Source: Macrostomum hystrix
Lineage: Eukaryota; Platyhelminthes; Macrostomidae
NCBI GenBank assembly: GCA_950097015.1
Contig: CATNEN010000039.1
Location: 9,580,001 to 9,644,000, forward strand
Length of the DNA stretch: 64,000 nt
Reading direction: 5' to 3'
Below, piece after piece: positions 26,789 through 39,960 of the stretch (positions are counted from its first letter, which is position 1; every line of letters begins with the position of its first letter). The translations under genes were made by a program, and so were the position numbers. The notes below the pieces were generated by a model. That model saw only the letters and a program-made list of their open reading frames with translations. It made no database searches and was not told the DNA's origin.

Positions 26789-27032
26789 TGGGCACTGGCA
26801 CATCATTTGGTAACACTAGACCCGCAGCTAGCGAGATAGCGTATGCAGGCATGGACTCACACAGGTGATTAAATCTGCCCTGACTTTCTAATCCTCAATA
26901 TTTTGCACGACAAGCCCCCAAGCCTTCTCTCCGCGGATGCGCCCCAAATTAATGTGGCCTCGCCGCGGAATCGAACTTAGGGACCTTGGCACGAGAGGCA
27001 AACGCGTTAACGGCTCTGCCACCGACCCCGAC
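26789..27032 (-). mobile_element. SINE family A, copy 4
   Basis: On the minus strand the tRNA-like head is well kept: GTCGGTGGCAGAGCCGTTAA, CGCGTTTGCCTCTCGTGCC, AGTTCGATTCCGCGG. The body is shortened. It abuts the 21-bp array directly. Confidence 0.8.
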
Positions 27033-27888
27033 AGGACACCACATTTGAGCCTCTCAAAGGCGCCAGGTGTTTTATTCTGATTATTATTTTTCGCAGTAAT
27101 AAACTGCTATTTCTACTGCTGCTGCAGTAGTGTGATAGGCTTATTAACAAATATTCGTTTGGCAATCGCCAAGGTAGCTGAGTAGGACAGCGAAGATGGC
27201 CTGTAAGAGGCTTCCATGACTGTTTCCTATTCTTTCTCCGTTTAACAAAAAAATATTTTGAGTATAGTAGAAAGCCGCAGAAACTCAATTTTCTAGGACG
27301 CCGGCTCAAATCTACAGCCTTGTCCCTGCTCAATCTCACATTTAATATGCTCTAGTGTGCTTACTATACATTTAGGAGATATCCCGCTAATAGGCCGGCA
27401 AGGGTGCAGGAAGATTGGGGTCGCGACGATTGCGCAATCGACAGCAGAAGAGCGGAAGAAAGATTGAGTAGAGAAATACGAAGGGAATTGTCATCTCCTA
27501 CATCACATAGGCACAGTGCGAGCTGTCTCTTCGGCTTCGAGTTCTTCGACATAGTATTTCCTTCCTGTCCTGTGAGAGCGTGTCTCTTATATCAGGCTTC
27601 AGTTTGCCGCGAGGTCACATTGCGATAAAAATTTTCTTTCGTTTCTAAGAAAATTTAGAAAAATCAAAATCTGGTTGACAACTGAATAAAATTGCTACTG
27701 GGTGGGAAATGGTCACATTGTTTCACAGATTGAAGTGGTCGATGTTACAACTCTACAACCCAGCATGGCAACATTTATCGCTAATATCGTGATTCAATCT
27801 ATTAGAAAATCAATAAATATAAATAGTATTCGTTGAGGAAGGGTCATATACTCGAACGGCTGGAAAATTGGAGACGGTTCATGCGACT
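27033..27888. other. Intergenic, nothing recognised
   Basis: No array or convincing coding sequence. Confidence 0.5.
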
Positions 27889-28785
27889 GACAGAGAGTAG
27901 AGTCATACGACTGAGAAGACTGTCATACGACTGAGAAGACTGTCATACGACTGAGAAAGCTGTCATACGACTGAGAAAGCTGTCATACGACTGAGAAGAC
28001 TGTCATACGACTGAGAAGACTGTCATACGACTGAGAAAGCTGTCATACGACTGAGAAAGCTGGCATACGATTGAGAGATTTGGTCAGGCGAGTGAGAGAA
28101 TGGTCATACGAGTGAGAGAATGATCATGCGATTAAAAGAATGGTCATACGATTAAGAGAATGGTCATACGAGTGAGAGAATGGTCATACGAGTAAGAGAA
28201 TGATCATACGAGTGAGACAATGATCATGCCATTGAAAGAATGGTCATACGATTGAGAGAATAGTCATTCGAGTGAGAGAATGTTCATACGATTGAGAAAA
28301 CTGTCACACGATTGAAAGAATGGTCATACGAGTGAGAAAACTGTCACACGATTGAAAGAATGGTCATACGAGTGAGAGAATGGTCATGCGAGTGAGAGAA
28401 TGGTCATGCGAGTGAGAGAATGGTCATGCGAGTGAGAGAATGGTCATGCGAGTGAGAGAATGGTCATGCGAGTGAGAGAATAGTCATTCGAGTGAGAGAA
28501 TGGTCATACGAGTGAGAAAACTGTCACACGATTGAAAGAATGGTCATACGAGTGAGAAAACTGTCACACGATTGAAAGAATGGTCATACGAGTGAGAGAA
28601 TGGTCATGCGAGTGAGAGAATGGTCATGCGAGTGAGAGAATGGTCATGCGAGTGAGAGAATGGTCATGCGATTGAACGAATGGTCATACGATTATGAGAA
28701 TTCTCATACTATATTGAGAGATAGTCATAAGACTGAGAGAAGAGGTCACATGACTGAGAGCAAGTATGAGTCTCAAACAACTAAG
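27889..28785 (+). repeat. 20-bp minisatellite
   Basis: About 44 copies of AGAATGGTCATACGAGTGAG and variants (CATACGACTGAGAAGACTGT at the left end, CACACGATTGAA inside). The variant order near 28300-28380 recurs near 28500-28600. Confidence 0.93.
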
Positions 28786-29325
28786 AAAGTAATACTAATC
28801 GAGAATGACTAGCAGTAGGGTCGCACTGCCCATTGTCTGTCAAAGTTCGTTGCGTCACTAGATTCACTAGAAAATATTTTTGCCTTCAGTATGGTATCGC
28901 GCCCCAGTCTAGATCAGTAATAAAACCGTCAGCCGTCTCCAAATTTGTGAGCTTCAAAGCACCCCCCGTAGAGGAAGGTGTTGCGTTGGCCTAATTGCCC
29001 CCCACTTTTTGCTGGAATTTTTCCGCGATCCGGGATCTGGAAGCTTGATAACGCTGCCATCCCCAACTCGGGGTTGTATCGCTCACTGGTTCCAGAAATA
29101 TCCCTAAGCATTCGAGGGTCGCATTGCGTCACATTTTTCCTCCCCTTAAGAAAACAAGAATGAGAGTCTTGGCCAGATCTCGACTCCTGATTGGAACTGT
29201 TGTTACAAATGCAACTGCAGCTGTGGAGACGAATAAGGGCCAACATGTGGCTATTGTGGCTTTGTACCGGCCCAGTATGGCTGCGAAGCTAGTCTTCTCA
29301 CACTGCCCCTGGCACTTCCACTATC
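28786..29325. other. Intergenic, nothing recognised
   Basis: Short overlapping ORFs on both strands, none with family resemblance. Confidence 0.5.
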
Positions 29326-29605
29326 TACCTCTCACACTACTCTCTATCTACCTCTCACACTACTCTCTATCTACCTCTCACACTACTCTCTATCTACCTC
29401 TCACACTACTCTCTATCTACCCTCACACTACATTCTATCTACTACTCACTCTATTCTCTATCTACCTCTCACACTACTCTGCATCTACCTCTGACACTAC
29501 TCTCTATCTACCTCTCACACTACTCTCTATCTACCTCTCACACTACTCTCTATCTACCTCTCACAATACCTTCTATCTACCTGTTCGACTTTCTCTATCT
29601 CTTAC
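29326..29605 (+). repeat. 21-bp pyrimidine-rich minisatellite
   Basis: About 13 copies of CTATCTACCTCTCACACTAC plus T, with a few degenerate units. Confidence 0.92.
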
Positions 29606-30296
29606 CCTACCTGTCTGTATCACACAGAAATGCTAATCGGAAATTTATCCCAAATCTAGCAGACACGATAAATGTTCTCCCCAAATAAGTTTGCTCAGAA
29701 ATTCATCAACACACTAGAAGGCCTTAATTTTTCGTACTTTACCAAAGCTACGCCAAAGACTCAGAGCGGTCTGAAAGGGATATTTTTCCCGCGAGTTTTA
29801 GTGATATTAATCGAAGAAAAACTTTTAGCCCAACTGCAGGCCTGCGAGAGCCCATGGGATTTATTTCCCCAACCCCGCGCCATGATTGATGCCGCGACTC
29901 GAAGTCCTGCCTCTTGACAGTTTGTCTTGGTCTCTCCCTCAGGCCCGTGTTTGTCCGGCGTCAACAACTCCCCCGACCACCCACCCATCCTCCGCGCTGT
30001 TGGGCCTTTCGCATTAATGAGGCCACACTCTCTGTCTGGCCAGGTAAATTCTCGCCAACAAATAATAGCTTTCATCTCTGTCTCATACTCGTATTTTATC
30101 TTTCACTTTGCTGAATACTCATACTCTTTTCTCTAACCATATTCCGCAAAGCCAAATGTATAAACCGGTGTGTGATATGCTATAGTGTGTTTTGCTCCCA
30201 GTCCGTCTCTTAATCGTGTATTCTATCTGCTTCTCCTACCTGATGGTTTTGAGGATTTTGTCTATCTTCCCCTTCCTTCTAATCCTCCACATAATG
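29606..30296. other. Intergenic, nothing recognised
   Basis: No array and no convincing coding sequence; the ORFs at 29672-30136 overlap on both strands without family resemblance. Confidence 0.5.
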
Positions 30297-30788
30297 TCTC
30301 CCATCTTACCCACCTTCCTCTCCCCTCTTACCAACCTTCCTCTCCCCTCTTCTCCCCTCTTCCTCTCCCCTCTTACCCACCTTCCTCTCCCCTCTTACCA
30401 AACTTCCTCTCCCCTCTTACCAACCTTCCTCTCCCCTCTTACCCACCTTCCTCTCCCCTCTTACCCACCTTCCTCTCCCCTCTTACCCACCTTCCTCTCC
30501 CCTCTTACCAACCTTCCTCTCCCCTCTTACCCACCTTCCTCTCCCCTCTTACCCACCTTCCTCTCCCCTCTTACCCATATTCCTCTCCCCTCTTACTCCC
30601 CTCTTCCTCTACCCTCTTACCCACCTTCCTCTCCCCTCTTACTCCCCTCTTCCTCTCACCTCTTACCCACCTTAGTCTATCCCTGAGGTCCGTTTTTGTC
30701 CTCTTCTCTACCTTCCTCTCCCCCTCTTTACCACCTTCCTCTCCCCTCTTGCCCTCCTTCGTCTGCCCCTCTTTTCCACCCTCCTAAC
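30297..30788 (+). repeat. 22-bp pyrimidine minisatellite
   Basis: About 20 copies built on CCTTCCTCTCCCCTCTTACC plus CA; the right end decays. Confidence 0.93.
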
Positions 30789-31305
30789 CCTTCATAACTA
30801 TTCCTCTAAAAAATTAAGCTGTCAGTTATAAAAACCTCATTAATCAGTTTTCGAATTGAAAATCAAGAAAAACTCATCGGTGCTGATGTATCGGATTGAT
30901 AAAACTAAAAAAAAACTTTTCTGTAACACAATGAACCTTAAGGGGCTTCAATAATTTGAACTTTTTTCTTCATGTCTAATTATATTCAGAAACGCTTTGT
31001 GATGAAACCACTGTGTAACGCCCAGCGAGTGTCTTTGTTTCAGATTCAATAAAATTGTCTTTCACATCAGTGGCGTAAGTGTCTTTAAAAAAATGGTTAC
31101 CCACCCAGTTGAGGACCCTTGCCGATTTGAAATTGTCTATCTAATTTATCAGACTCTGAATTTGTAGCAAACTGAATCGGAATTCTCTTGCTGCCGTTGT
31201 GTAGGCCCTTTTGTAATACTTTTTATGAAGTCTTTGTTACACCACTTCTATTTGAAACTGGCGACTTTTGTTAAGTGCCTTTTTCACATCCTCAAAAAAT
31301 CTAAC
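30789..31305. other. Intergenic, nothing recognised
   Basis: AT-rich; no array or gene seen. Confidence 0.5.
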
Positions 31306-32135
31306 TAGCGACCCAAATACGGCCTGTTCGTATCATCTCTCCCCTGTCTCATCTCTCCCGTGTCTCATCTCTCCCCTGTCTCAGCTCTCCCCTGTCTCAT
31401 CTCTCCCGTGTCTCATCTCTCCCCTGTCTCAGCTCTCCCCTGTATCATCTCTCCGCTGTCTCATCTCTCCCCTGTCTCAGCTCTCCCCTGTCTCATCTCT
31501 CCCCTGTCTCAGCTCTCCCCTGTCTCATCTCTCCCCTGTCTCACCTCTGCCCTGTCCCACCTCTCCCTTGTTTCATTTCTTCCCTGTCTCACCTCTCCGC
31601 TCTCTCATCTCTCCACTGTCTCATCTCTCTCATATCTCATATCTCCCCTGTCTCATCTCTCCCCTATCTCATCTCTCCCGTGTCTCACTTCTCCACTGTA
31701 TCATCTCATCTCTCCCCTGTCTCATATCTCCCGTGTCTCATCTCTCCCCTGTCTCAGCTCTCCCCTGTCTCATCTCTCCCCTGTCTCACCTCTGCCTTGT
31801 TTCATCTCTTCCATGTCTCACCTCTCCGCTCTCTCATCTCTCCACTGTCTCATCTCTCTCATATCTCATATCTCCCCTGTCTAATCTCTCCCCTATCTCA
31901 TCTCTCCCGTGTCTCATCTCTCCCCTGTCTCAGCTCTCCCCTGCGCAGGAACGGCATGCCCCCAGGCCGGCGAACTAGGCGGGAGTCGCCCATCGCGCCA
32001 TCTCTCCACTCTATCATCTCTCCCCTGTCTCATCTCTCACCTGTCTCACCTCTTCCCAATCTCATCTCTCCCGTGTCTCATATCTTCCCTGTCACATCTC
32101 TCCATGTCTCCTTCATAAATAGTCTCATCTCTCCC
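31306..32135 (-). repeat. 16-bp minisatellite, probably inside a decayed hAT MITE
   Basis: About 45 copies of TCTCATCTCTCCCCTG, the reverse complement of the unit at 49372-50595. It begins after CCCAAATACGGCCTGTTC, which resembles the right inner end of that MITE on the opposite strand. A 60-bp GC-rich insert at 31942-32003 interrupts it. Confidence 0.85.
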
Positions 32136-32819
32136 CAGTTTCATCTCCACCCTCTAAACCCCTAAAACACATTTGAAGCCTTATTTCAGCATCAAACTGA
32201 CTGGGTCTCATGTTTCGTCACACAGCTATCTTCTCAATTAATGAACTCAATTGAATAAATAGTTAAACTTTGTAGACATCAACGCTGAAGTGTTTGCTCA
32301 GTATTTGCCAACCCTGTGGTAGCAACTAATAGTGTGTTAGTTTGCCTATTGGGTGGCTAATTGTATAGCTAATTATTTTCTAAGAGGCAGCAGCAGCAGC
32401 AGCAGCAGCTGTTCACTTACCTGCCCAAAGAACCCCAAAGATTCATCCGTATTTGTGTCTTTCGAGCTGTTTGAGCAGCCACTTCACACTCGCTAGTATT
32501 TGCTAACCGAGTCTGTCTGGTCACGCTTGTAATGCTTGTTTAGCGTCTCTTATCTAGATGCTGCACTGCGGTAGCTTACTAAAAGCAACAGAGTCGTGGA
32601 AGATTAAAAAACGAAAGATTGAAGGTTACCGAAGAGATAATTAGAGACGGTTTGGAGTTTGTGGTGAATAGAAGATTTGAGGCGAAAGATACGGGTTATT
32701 AAACTTAGTGCTGGCATTAGGCTCGTTAATGATGCAGCTATGAAAAATGCAGGAAAGGATGGGAGACAAAGGAGAAGTAGTTATATGGAGAAGGGATAAA
32801 ACGAGAGAAGTGAGGCAGA
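32136..32819. other. Intergenic, nothing recognised
   Basis: It contains a (CAG)n run at 32386-32408 but no coding frame that I can support. Confidence 0.5.
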
Positions 32820-35800
32820 GAAGCGATGGTAGGGAGAGAAGGGATGGTAGGGAGAGAAGGGATGGTAGGCTGAGAAGGGATGGTAGGCTGAGAAGGGATG
32901 GTAGGCTGAGAAGGGATAGTAGGCTGAGAAGGGATGCTAGGCTGAGAAGGGATGGTAGGCTGAGAAGGGATGGTAGGCTGAGAAGGGATGCTAGGCTGAG
33001 AAGGGATGGTAGGCTGAGAAGGGATGGTAGGCTGAGAAGGGATGCTAGGCTGAGAAGGGATGGTAGGCTGAGAAGGGATGCTAGGCTGAGAAGGGATGCT
33101 AGGCTGAGAAGGGATGGTAGGGAGAGAAGGGATGGTAGGGAGAGAAGGGATGGTAGGGAGAGAAGGGATGGTAGGGAGAGAAGGGATGGTAGGGAGAGAA
33201 GGGATGGTAGGGAGAGAAGGGATGGTAGGGAGAGAAGGGATGGTAGGCTGAGAAGGGATGGTAGGCTGAGAAGGGATGGTAGGCTGAGAAGGGATAGTAG
33301 GCTGAGAAGGGATGCTAGGCTGAGAAGGGATGGTAGGCTGAGAAGGGATGGTAGGCTGAGAAGGGATGCTAGGCTGAGAAGGGATGGTAGGCTGAGAAGG
33401 GATGGTAGGCTGAGAAGGGATGGTAGGGAGAGAAGGGATGGTAGGGAGAGAAGGGATGGTAGGGAGAGAAGGGATGGTAGGGAGAGAAGGGATGGTAGGG
33501 AGAGAAGGGATGGTAGGGAGAGAAGGGATGGTAGGCTGAGAAGGGATGGTAGGCTGAGAAGGGATGGTAGGCTGAGAAGGGATAGTAGGCTGAGAAGGGA
33601 TGCTAGGCTGAGAAGGGATGGTAGGCTGAGAAGGGATGGTAGGCTGAGAAGGGATGCTAGGCTGAGAAGGGATGGTAGGCTGAGAAGGGATGGTAGGCTG
33701 AGAAGGGATGCTAGGCTGAGAAGGGATGGTAGGCTGAGAAGGGATGGTAGGCTGAGAAGGGATGGTAGGCTGAGAAGGGATGGTAGGCTGAGAAGGGATG
33801 CTAGGCTGAGAAGGGATGGTAGGCTGAGAAGGGATGCTAGGCTGAGAAGGGATGCTAGGCTGAGAAGGGATGGTAGGGAGAGAAGGGATGGTAGGGAGAG
33901 AAGGGATGGTAGGGAGAGAAGGGATGGTAGGGAGAGAAGGGATGGTAGGGAGAGAAGGGATGGTAGGGAGAGAAGGGATGGTAGGGAGAGAAGGGATGGT
34001 AGGCTGAGAAGGGATGGTAGGCTGAGAAGGGATGGTAGGCTGAGAAGGGATAGTAGGCTGAGAAGGGATGCTAGGCTGAGAAGGGATGGTAGGCTGAGAA
34101 GGGATGGTAGGCTGAGAAGGGATGCTAGGCTGAGAAGGGATGGTAGGCTGAGAAGGGATGGTAGGCTGAGAAGGGATGGTAGGGAGAGAAGGGATGGTAG
34201 GGAGAGAAGGGATGGTAGGGAGAGAAGGGATGGTTGGGAGAGAAGGGATGGTAGGGAGAGAAGGGATGGTAGGGAGAGAAGGGATGGTAGGCTGAGAAGG
34301 GATGGTAGGCTGAGAAGGGATGGTAGGCTGAGAAGGGATAGTAGGCTGAGAAGGGATGCTAGGCTGAGAAGGGATGGTAGGCTGAGAAGGGATGGTAGGC
34401 TGAGAAGGGATGCTAGGCTGAGAAGGGATGGTAGGCTGAGAAGGGATGGTAGGCTGAGAAGGGATGCTAGGCTGAGAAGGGATGGTAGGCTGAGAAGGGA
34501 TGGTAGGGAGAGAAGGGATGGTAGGGAGAGAAGGGATGGTAGGGAGAGAAGGGATGGTAGGGAGAGAAGGGATGGTAGGCTGAGAAGGGATGGTAGGCTG
34601 AGAAGGGATAGTAGGCTGAGAAGGGATGCTAGGCTGAGAAGGGATGGTAGGCTGAGAAGGGATGGTAGGCTGAGAAGGGATGCTAGGCTGAGAAGGGATG
34701 GTAGGCTGAGAAGGGATGGTAGGCTGAGAAGGGATGCTAGGCTGAGAAGGGATGCTAGGCTGAGAAGGGATGGTAGGCTGAGAAGGGATGCTAGGCTGAG
34801 AAGGGATGGTAGGCTGAGAAGGGATAGTAGGCTGAGAAGGGATGCTAGGCTGAGAAGGGATGGTAGGCTGAGAAGGGATGGTAGGCTGAGAAGGGATGCT
34901 AGGCTGAGAAGGGATGGTAGGCTGAGAAGGGATGGTAGGCTGAGAAGGGATGCTAGGCTGAGAAGGGATGGTAGGCTGAGAAGGGATGCTAGGCTGAGAA
35001 GGGATGGTAGGGAGAGAAGGGATGGTAGGCTGAGAAGGGATGGTAGGGAGAGAAGGGATGGTAGGGAGAGAAGGGATGGTAGGCTGAGAAGGGATGGTAG
35101 GCTGAGAAGGGATGGTAGGCTGAGAAGGGATTGTAGGCTGAGAAGGGATGCTAGGCTGAGAAGGGATGGTAGGCTGAGAAGGGATGGTAGGCTGAGAAGG
35201 GATGCTAGGCTGAGAAGGGATGGTAGGCTGAGAAGGGATGGTAGGCTGAGAAGGGATGCTAGGCTGAGAAGGGATGGTAGGCTGAGAAGGGATGCTAGGC
35301 TGAGAAGGGATGGTAGGGAGAGAAGGGATGGTAGGCTGAGAAGGGATGGTAGGGAGAGAAGGGATGGTAGGCTGAGAAGGGATGCTAGGCTGAGAAGGGA
35401 TGCTAGGCTGAGAAGGGATGGTAGGGAGAGAAGGGATGGTAGGCTGAGAAGGGATGATAGGGAGAGAAGGGATGGTAGGCTGAGAAGGGATGGTAGGGAG
35501 AGAAGGGATGGTAGGGAGAGAAGGGATGGTAGGGAGAGAAGGGATGGTAGGCTGAGAAGGGATGGTAGGCTGAGAAGGGATGCTAGGCTGAGAAGGGATG
35601 GTAGGGAGAGAAGGGATGGTAGGCTGAGAAGGGATGGTAGGGAGAGAAGGGATGGTAGGGAGAGAAGGGATGGTAGGCTGAGAAGGGATGGTAGGGAGAG
35701 AAGGGATGGTAGGGAGAGAAGGGATGGTAGGGAGAGAAGGGATGGTAGGGAGAGAAGGGATGGTAGGGAGAGAAGGGATGGTAGGGAGAGAAGGTATGGT

Positions 35801-38595
35801 AGGGAGAGAAGTGATGGTAGGGAGAGAAGGGATGGTAGGGAGAGAAGGGATGGTAGGGAGAGAAGGGATGGTAGGCTGAGAAGGGATGGTAGGGAGAGAA
35901 GGGATGGTAGGCTGAGAAGGGATGGTAGGGAGAGAAGGGATGGTAGGGAGAGAAGGGATGGTAGGGAGAGAAGGGATGGTAGGGAGAGAAGGGATGGTAG
36001 GGAGAGAAGGGATGGTAGGGAGAGAAGGGATGGTAGGGAGAGAAGGGATGGTAGGGAGAGAAGGGATGGTAGGGAGAGAAGGGATGGTAGGGAGAGAAGG
36101 GATGGTAGGGAGAGAAGGGATGGTAGGGAGAGAAGGGATGGTAGGGAGAGAAGGGATGGTAGGGAGAGAAGGGATGGTAGGGAGAGAAGGGATGGTAGGG
36201 AGAGAAGGGATGGTAGGGAGAGAAGGGATGGTAGGGAGAGAAGGGATGGTAGGGAGAGAAGGGATGGTAGGGAGAGAAGGGATGGTAGGGAGAGAAGGGA
36301 TGGTAGGGAGAGAAGGGATGGTAGGGAGAGAAGGGATGGTAGGCTGAGAAGGGATGCTAGGCTGAGAAGGGATGCTAGGCTGAGAAGGGATGGTAGGGAG
36401 AGAAGGGATGGTAGGCTGAGAAGGGATAGTAGGCTGAGAAGGGATGCTAGGCTGAGAAGGGATGGTAGGCTGAGAAGGGATGGTAGGCTGAGAAGGGATG
36501 GTAGGCTGAGATGGGATGGTAGGCTGAGAAGGGATGCTAGGCTGAAAAGGGATGGTAGGCTGAGAAGGGATGCTAGGCTGAGAAGGGATGGTAGGGAGAG
36601 AAGGGATGGTAGGCTGAGAAGGGATGGTAGGGAGAGAAGGGATGGTAGGCTGAGAAGGGATGCTAGGCTGAGAAGGGATGCTAGGCTGAGAAGGGATGGT
36701 AGGGAGAGAAGGGATGGTAGGCTGAGAAGGGATGGTAGGGAGAGAAGGGATGGTAGGCTGAGAAGGGATGGTAGGGAGAGAAGGGATGGTAGGGAGAGAA
36801 GGGATGGTAGGGAGAGAAGGGATGGTAGGCTGAGAAGGGATGGTAGGCTGAGAAGGGATGCTAGGCTGAGAAGGGATGGTAGGGAGAGAAGGGATGGTAG
36901 GCTGAGAAGGGATGGTAGGGAGAGAAGGGATGGTAGGGAGAGAAGGGATGGTAGGCTGAGAAGGGATGGTAGGGAGAGAAGGGATGGTAGGGAGAGAAGG
37001 GATGGTAGGGAGAGAAGGGATGGTAGGGAGAGAAGGGATGGTAGGGAGAGAAGGGATGGTAGGGAGAGAAGGGATGGTAGGCTGAGAAGGGATGCTAGGC
37101 TGAGAAGGGATGCTAGGCTGAGAAGGGATGGTAGGGAGAGAAGGGATGGTAGGCTGAGAAGGGATAGTAGGCTGAGAAGGGATGCTAGGCTGAGAAGGGA
37201 TGGTAGGCTGAGAAGGGATGGTAGGCTGAGAAGGGATGGTAGGCTGAGAAGGGATGGTAGGCTGAGAAGGGATGCTAGGCTGAAAAGGGATGGTAGGCTG
37301 AGAAGGGATGCTAGGCTGAGAAGGGATGGTAGGGAGAGAAGGGATGGTAGGCTGAGAAGGGATGGTAGGGAGAGAAGGGATGGTAGGCTGAGAAGGGATG
37401 CTAGGCTGAGAAGGGATGCTAGGCTGAGAAGGGATGGTAGGGAGAGAAGGGATGGTAGGCTGAGAAGGGATGGTAGGGAGAGAAGGGATGGTAGGCTGAG
37501 AAGGGATGGTAGGGAGAGAAGGGATGGTAGGGAGAGAAGGGATGGTAGGGAGAGAAGGGATGGTAGGCTGAGAAGGGATGGTAGGCTGAGAAGGGATGCT
37601 AGGCTGAGAAGGGATGGTAGGGAGAGAAGGGATGGTAGGCTGAGAAGGGATGGTAGGGAGAGAAGGGATGGTAGGGAGAGAAGGGATGGTAGGCTGAGAA
37701 GGGATGGTAGGGAGAGAAGGGATGGTAGGGAGAGAAGGGATGGTAGGCTGAGAAGGGATGGTAGGGAGAGAAGGGATGGTAGGGAGAGAAGGGATGGTAG
37801 GGAGAGAAGGGATGGTAGGCTGAGAAGGGATGGTAGGCTGAGAAGGGATGCTAGGCTGAGAAGGGATGGTAGGGAGAGAAGGGATGGTAGGCTGAGAAGG
37901 GATGGTAGGGAGAGAAGGGATGGTAGGGAGAGAAGGGATGGTAGGCTGAGAAGGGATGGTAGGGAGAGAAGGGATGGTAGGGAGAGAAGGGATGGTAGGG
38001 AGAGAAGGGATGGTAGGGAGAGAAGGGATGGTAGGGAGAGAAGGGATGGTAGGGAGAGAAGGTATGGTAGGGAGAGAAGTGATGGTAGGGAGAGAAGGGA
38101 TGGTAGGGAGAGAAGGGATGGTAGGGAGAGAAGGGATGGTAGGCTGAGAAGGGATGGTAGGGAGAGAAGGGATGGTAGGGAGAGAAGGGATGGTAGGGAG
38201 AGAAGGGATGGTAGGGAGAGAAGGGATGGTAGGGAGAGAAGGGATGGTAGGGAGAGAAGGGATGGTAGGGAGAGAAGGGATGGTAGGGAGAGAAGGGATG
38301 GTAGGGAGAGAAGGGATGGTAGGGAGAGAAGGGATGGTAGGGAGAGAAGGGATGGTAGGGAGAGAAGTGATGGTAGGCTGAGAAGGGATGGTAGGGAGAG
38401 AAGGGATGGTAGTGAGAGAAGGGATGGTAGGCTGAGAAGGGATGGTAGGCTGAGAAGGGATGGTAGGGAGAGAAGGGATGGTAGTGAGAGAAGGGATGGT
38501 AGGCTGAGAAGGGATGGTAGGCTGAGAAGGGATGGTAGGGAGAGAAGGGATGGTAGTGAGAGAAGGGATGGTAGGCTGAGAAGGGATGCAGAAAG
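32820..38595 (+). repeat. 5.8-kb array of an 18-bp unit
   Basis: About 320 copies of GGGATGGTAGGGAGAGAA or GGGATGGTAGGCTGAGAA, with GATGCT and GATAGT variants. Rare private variants recur at fixed distances: AAGGTATGG with GTGATGG at 35791 and 38059 (2268 bp = 126 units), and GCTGAAAA at 36541 and 37279 (738 bp = 41 units). The unit is a multiple of 3 without stops, so both strands carry about 1950-codon false ORFs. Confidence 0.97.
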
Positions 38596-38602
38596 GGAGT
38601 GA

Positions 38603-39960
38603 TTTAAGCACAAAGAATCACCCGAAAGTTTAATTTTACAGCTAAAAACAATTCATGGTTTCATAAAAGTATTAATAACTACGCATACACAAGCTGAGGC
38701 TGCTAGACAGCGCAGAGACAGTGGCAAAATAATGGAAGGGCGGCCTCAGCTGGACAAATGGACGATTTTACGAACAATAAAAAGCGTCTGGTTTGGGCAT
38801 CAGTTAGATTGAACTGCTAGTTCAGTTAGCAATCAACTCATCTAATTTGCATTTCTATGATGAGTGCAGGAGTGTAGTACCGGCTTTAAGCTTGCAATAT
38901 TAATAGAAATAGTTTACAACGCCTTTGGGCAAACACTGCAAAAATGCTTTCACAGGCATTCGGCCTCTCTCATATTTTATAGTTGTAAGAAATTCTCCCA
39001 ATTCTATGAAATGGAAACCAAAGCTCATCATGAGAATGCTGATCAAATAAAGACTTGGGATCATTATACACTGGAGCCGTCAACTCGTTTGATTGAGAAT
39101 AAATTTTACTCACACTCAGTTCAGCTGAATTTAATCCACTTAGTGAAATTGTTTGGCCTGAATGCAGCTAAGCAACCCTGGCAACCGCCTGCTCTGACAG
39201 GGCCCTGTACACAACTTGGGATGAAGAACTTACTCGTGTCCAGAAGAAATTTTAGAGAAAAAAATACAAATAGAAGATCTGTCAAAAAAGAGAGAATGAA
39301 AAATGAAAGCCTGTGCAGAAAGCAGACAATGCTGGATCCTGGATGGAAGGAATTGTTAATTGTGTAAGCATTTCATTTCTGCTGCTGTGAAAACCGCTAA
39401 AAAAAACTTCTGAATTCAGCTGCGCAGGAATCTATACCGGAAGTCTTGAAGCAAAATTCCTGCTCTATAGAACAATGCAACTGGCTTGCTTACCTGAGGA
39501 GGGTGATGATGAGGCTTAGACTTTGGGGCAAAAATTGCGTCTGCATAGGAAGCTGGTGGACACGCGGGGTAAGATTGGGATTTTTTTAGTTTTTTTTGCT
39601 TTCATTCTTCTTCTTGTGAAGCGTGAGGAAGTGGAGTGTCTGGGAGAACTCCCTACTCAAGTGTCTGCTCCTAGAAGCTGCTCGACAGCTATTGGGAATG
39701 ACTTTTGAGTGTTAAAAACTTTTTTCTGCAGAATTACATCTCTTCCAACATGATGCAGTGCTGAAGGTTTGAGGTCCGCATCAGTCCTAATGATGGGTTT
39801 AGAACCTAATTAGAACCTTGAGCTCTTACTTTCAGTTTAATTATTTCTAATTGAAATCAAACTGGAATAATTTTATTCAGCACAGAGTGACAGCCTATAA
39901 CAGGTCTGGCTATATTTTAACACATTTTAGCACGAATTCTATACTTAAACAACTGTTTAA
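38603..39960. other. Intergenic; one weak 167-codon ORF
   Basis: The ORF at 38864-39367 (+) has no recognisable domain, AT-rich codons and no homology that I recognise. I do not call it a gene. Confidence 0.4.

Noticed and set aside
32641-38613. ORFs of 1950-1990 codons on both strands
   Set aside because: They are the 18-bp repeat read in stop-free frames. They occur simultaneously on opposite strands with simple peptides (such as LLSLPS repeats), which is incompatible with a real gene without other support.
38864-39367. 167-codon ORF in intergenic DNA
   Set aside because: No signal peptide, domain or familiar motif; composition matches the surrounding AT-rich DNA.
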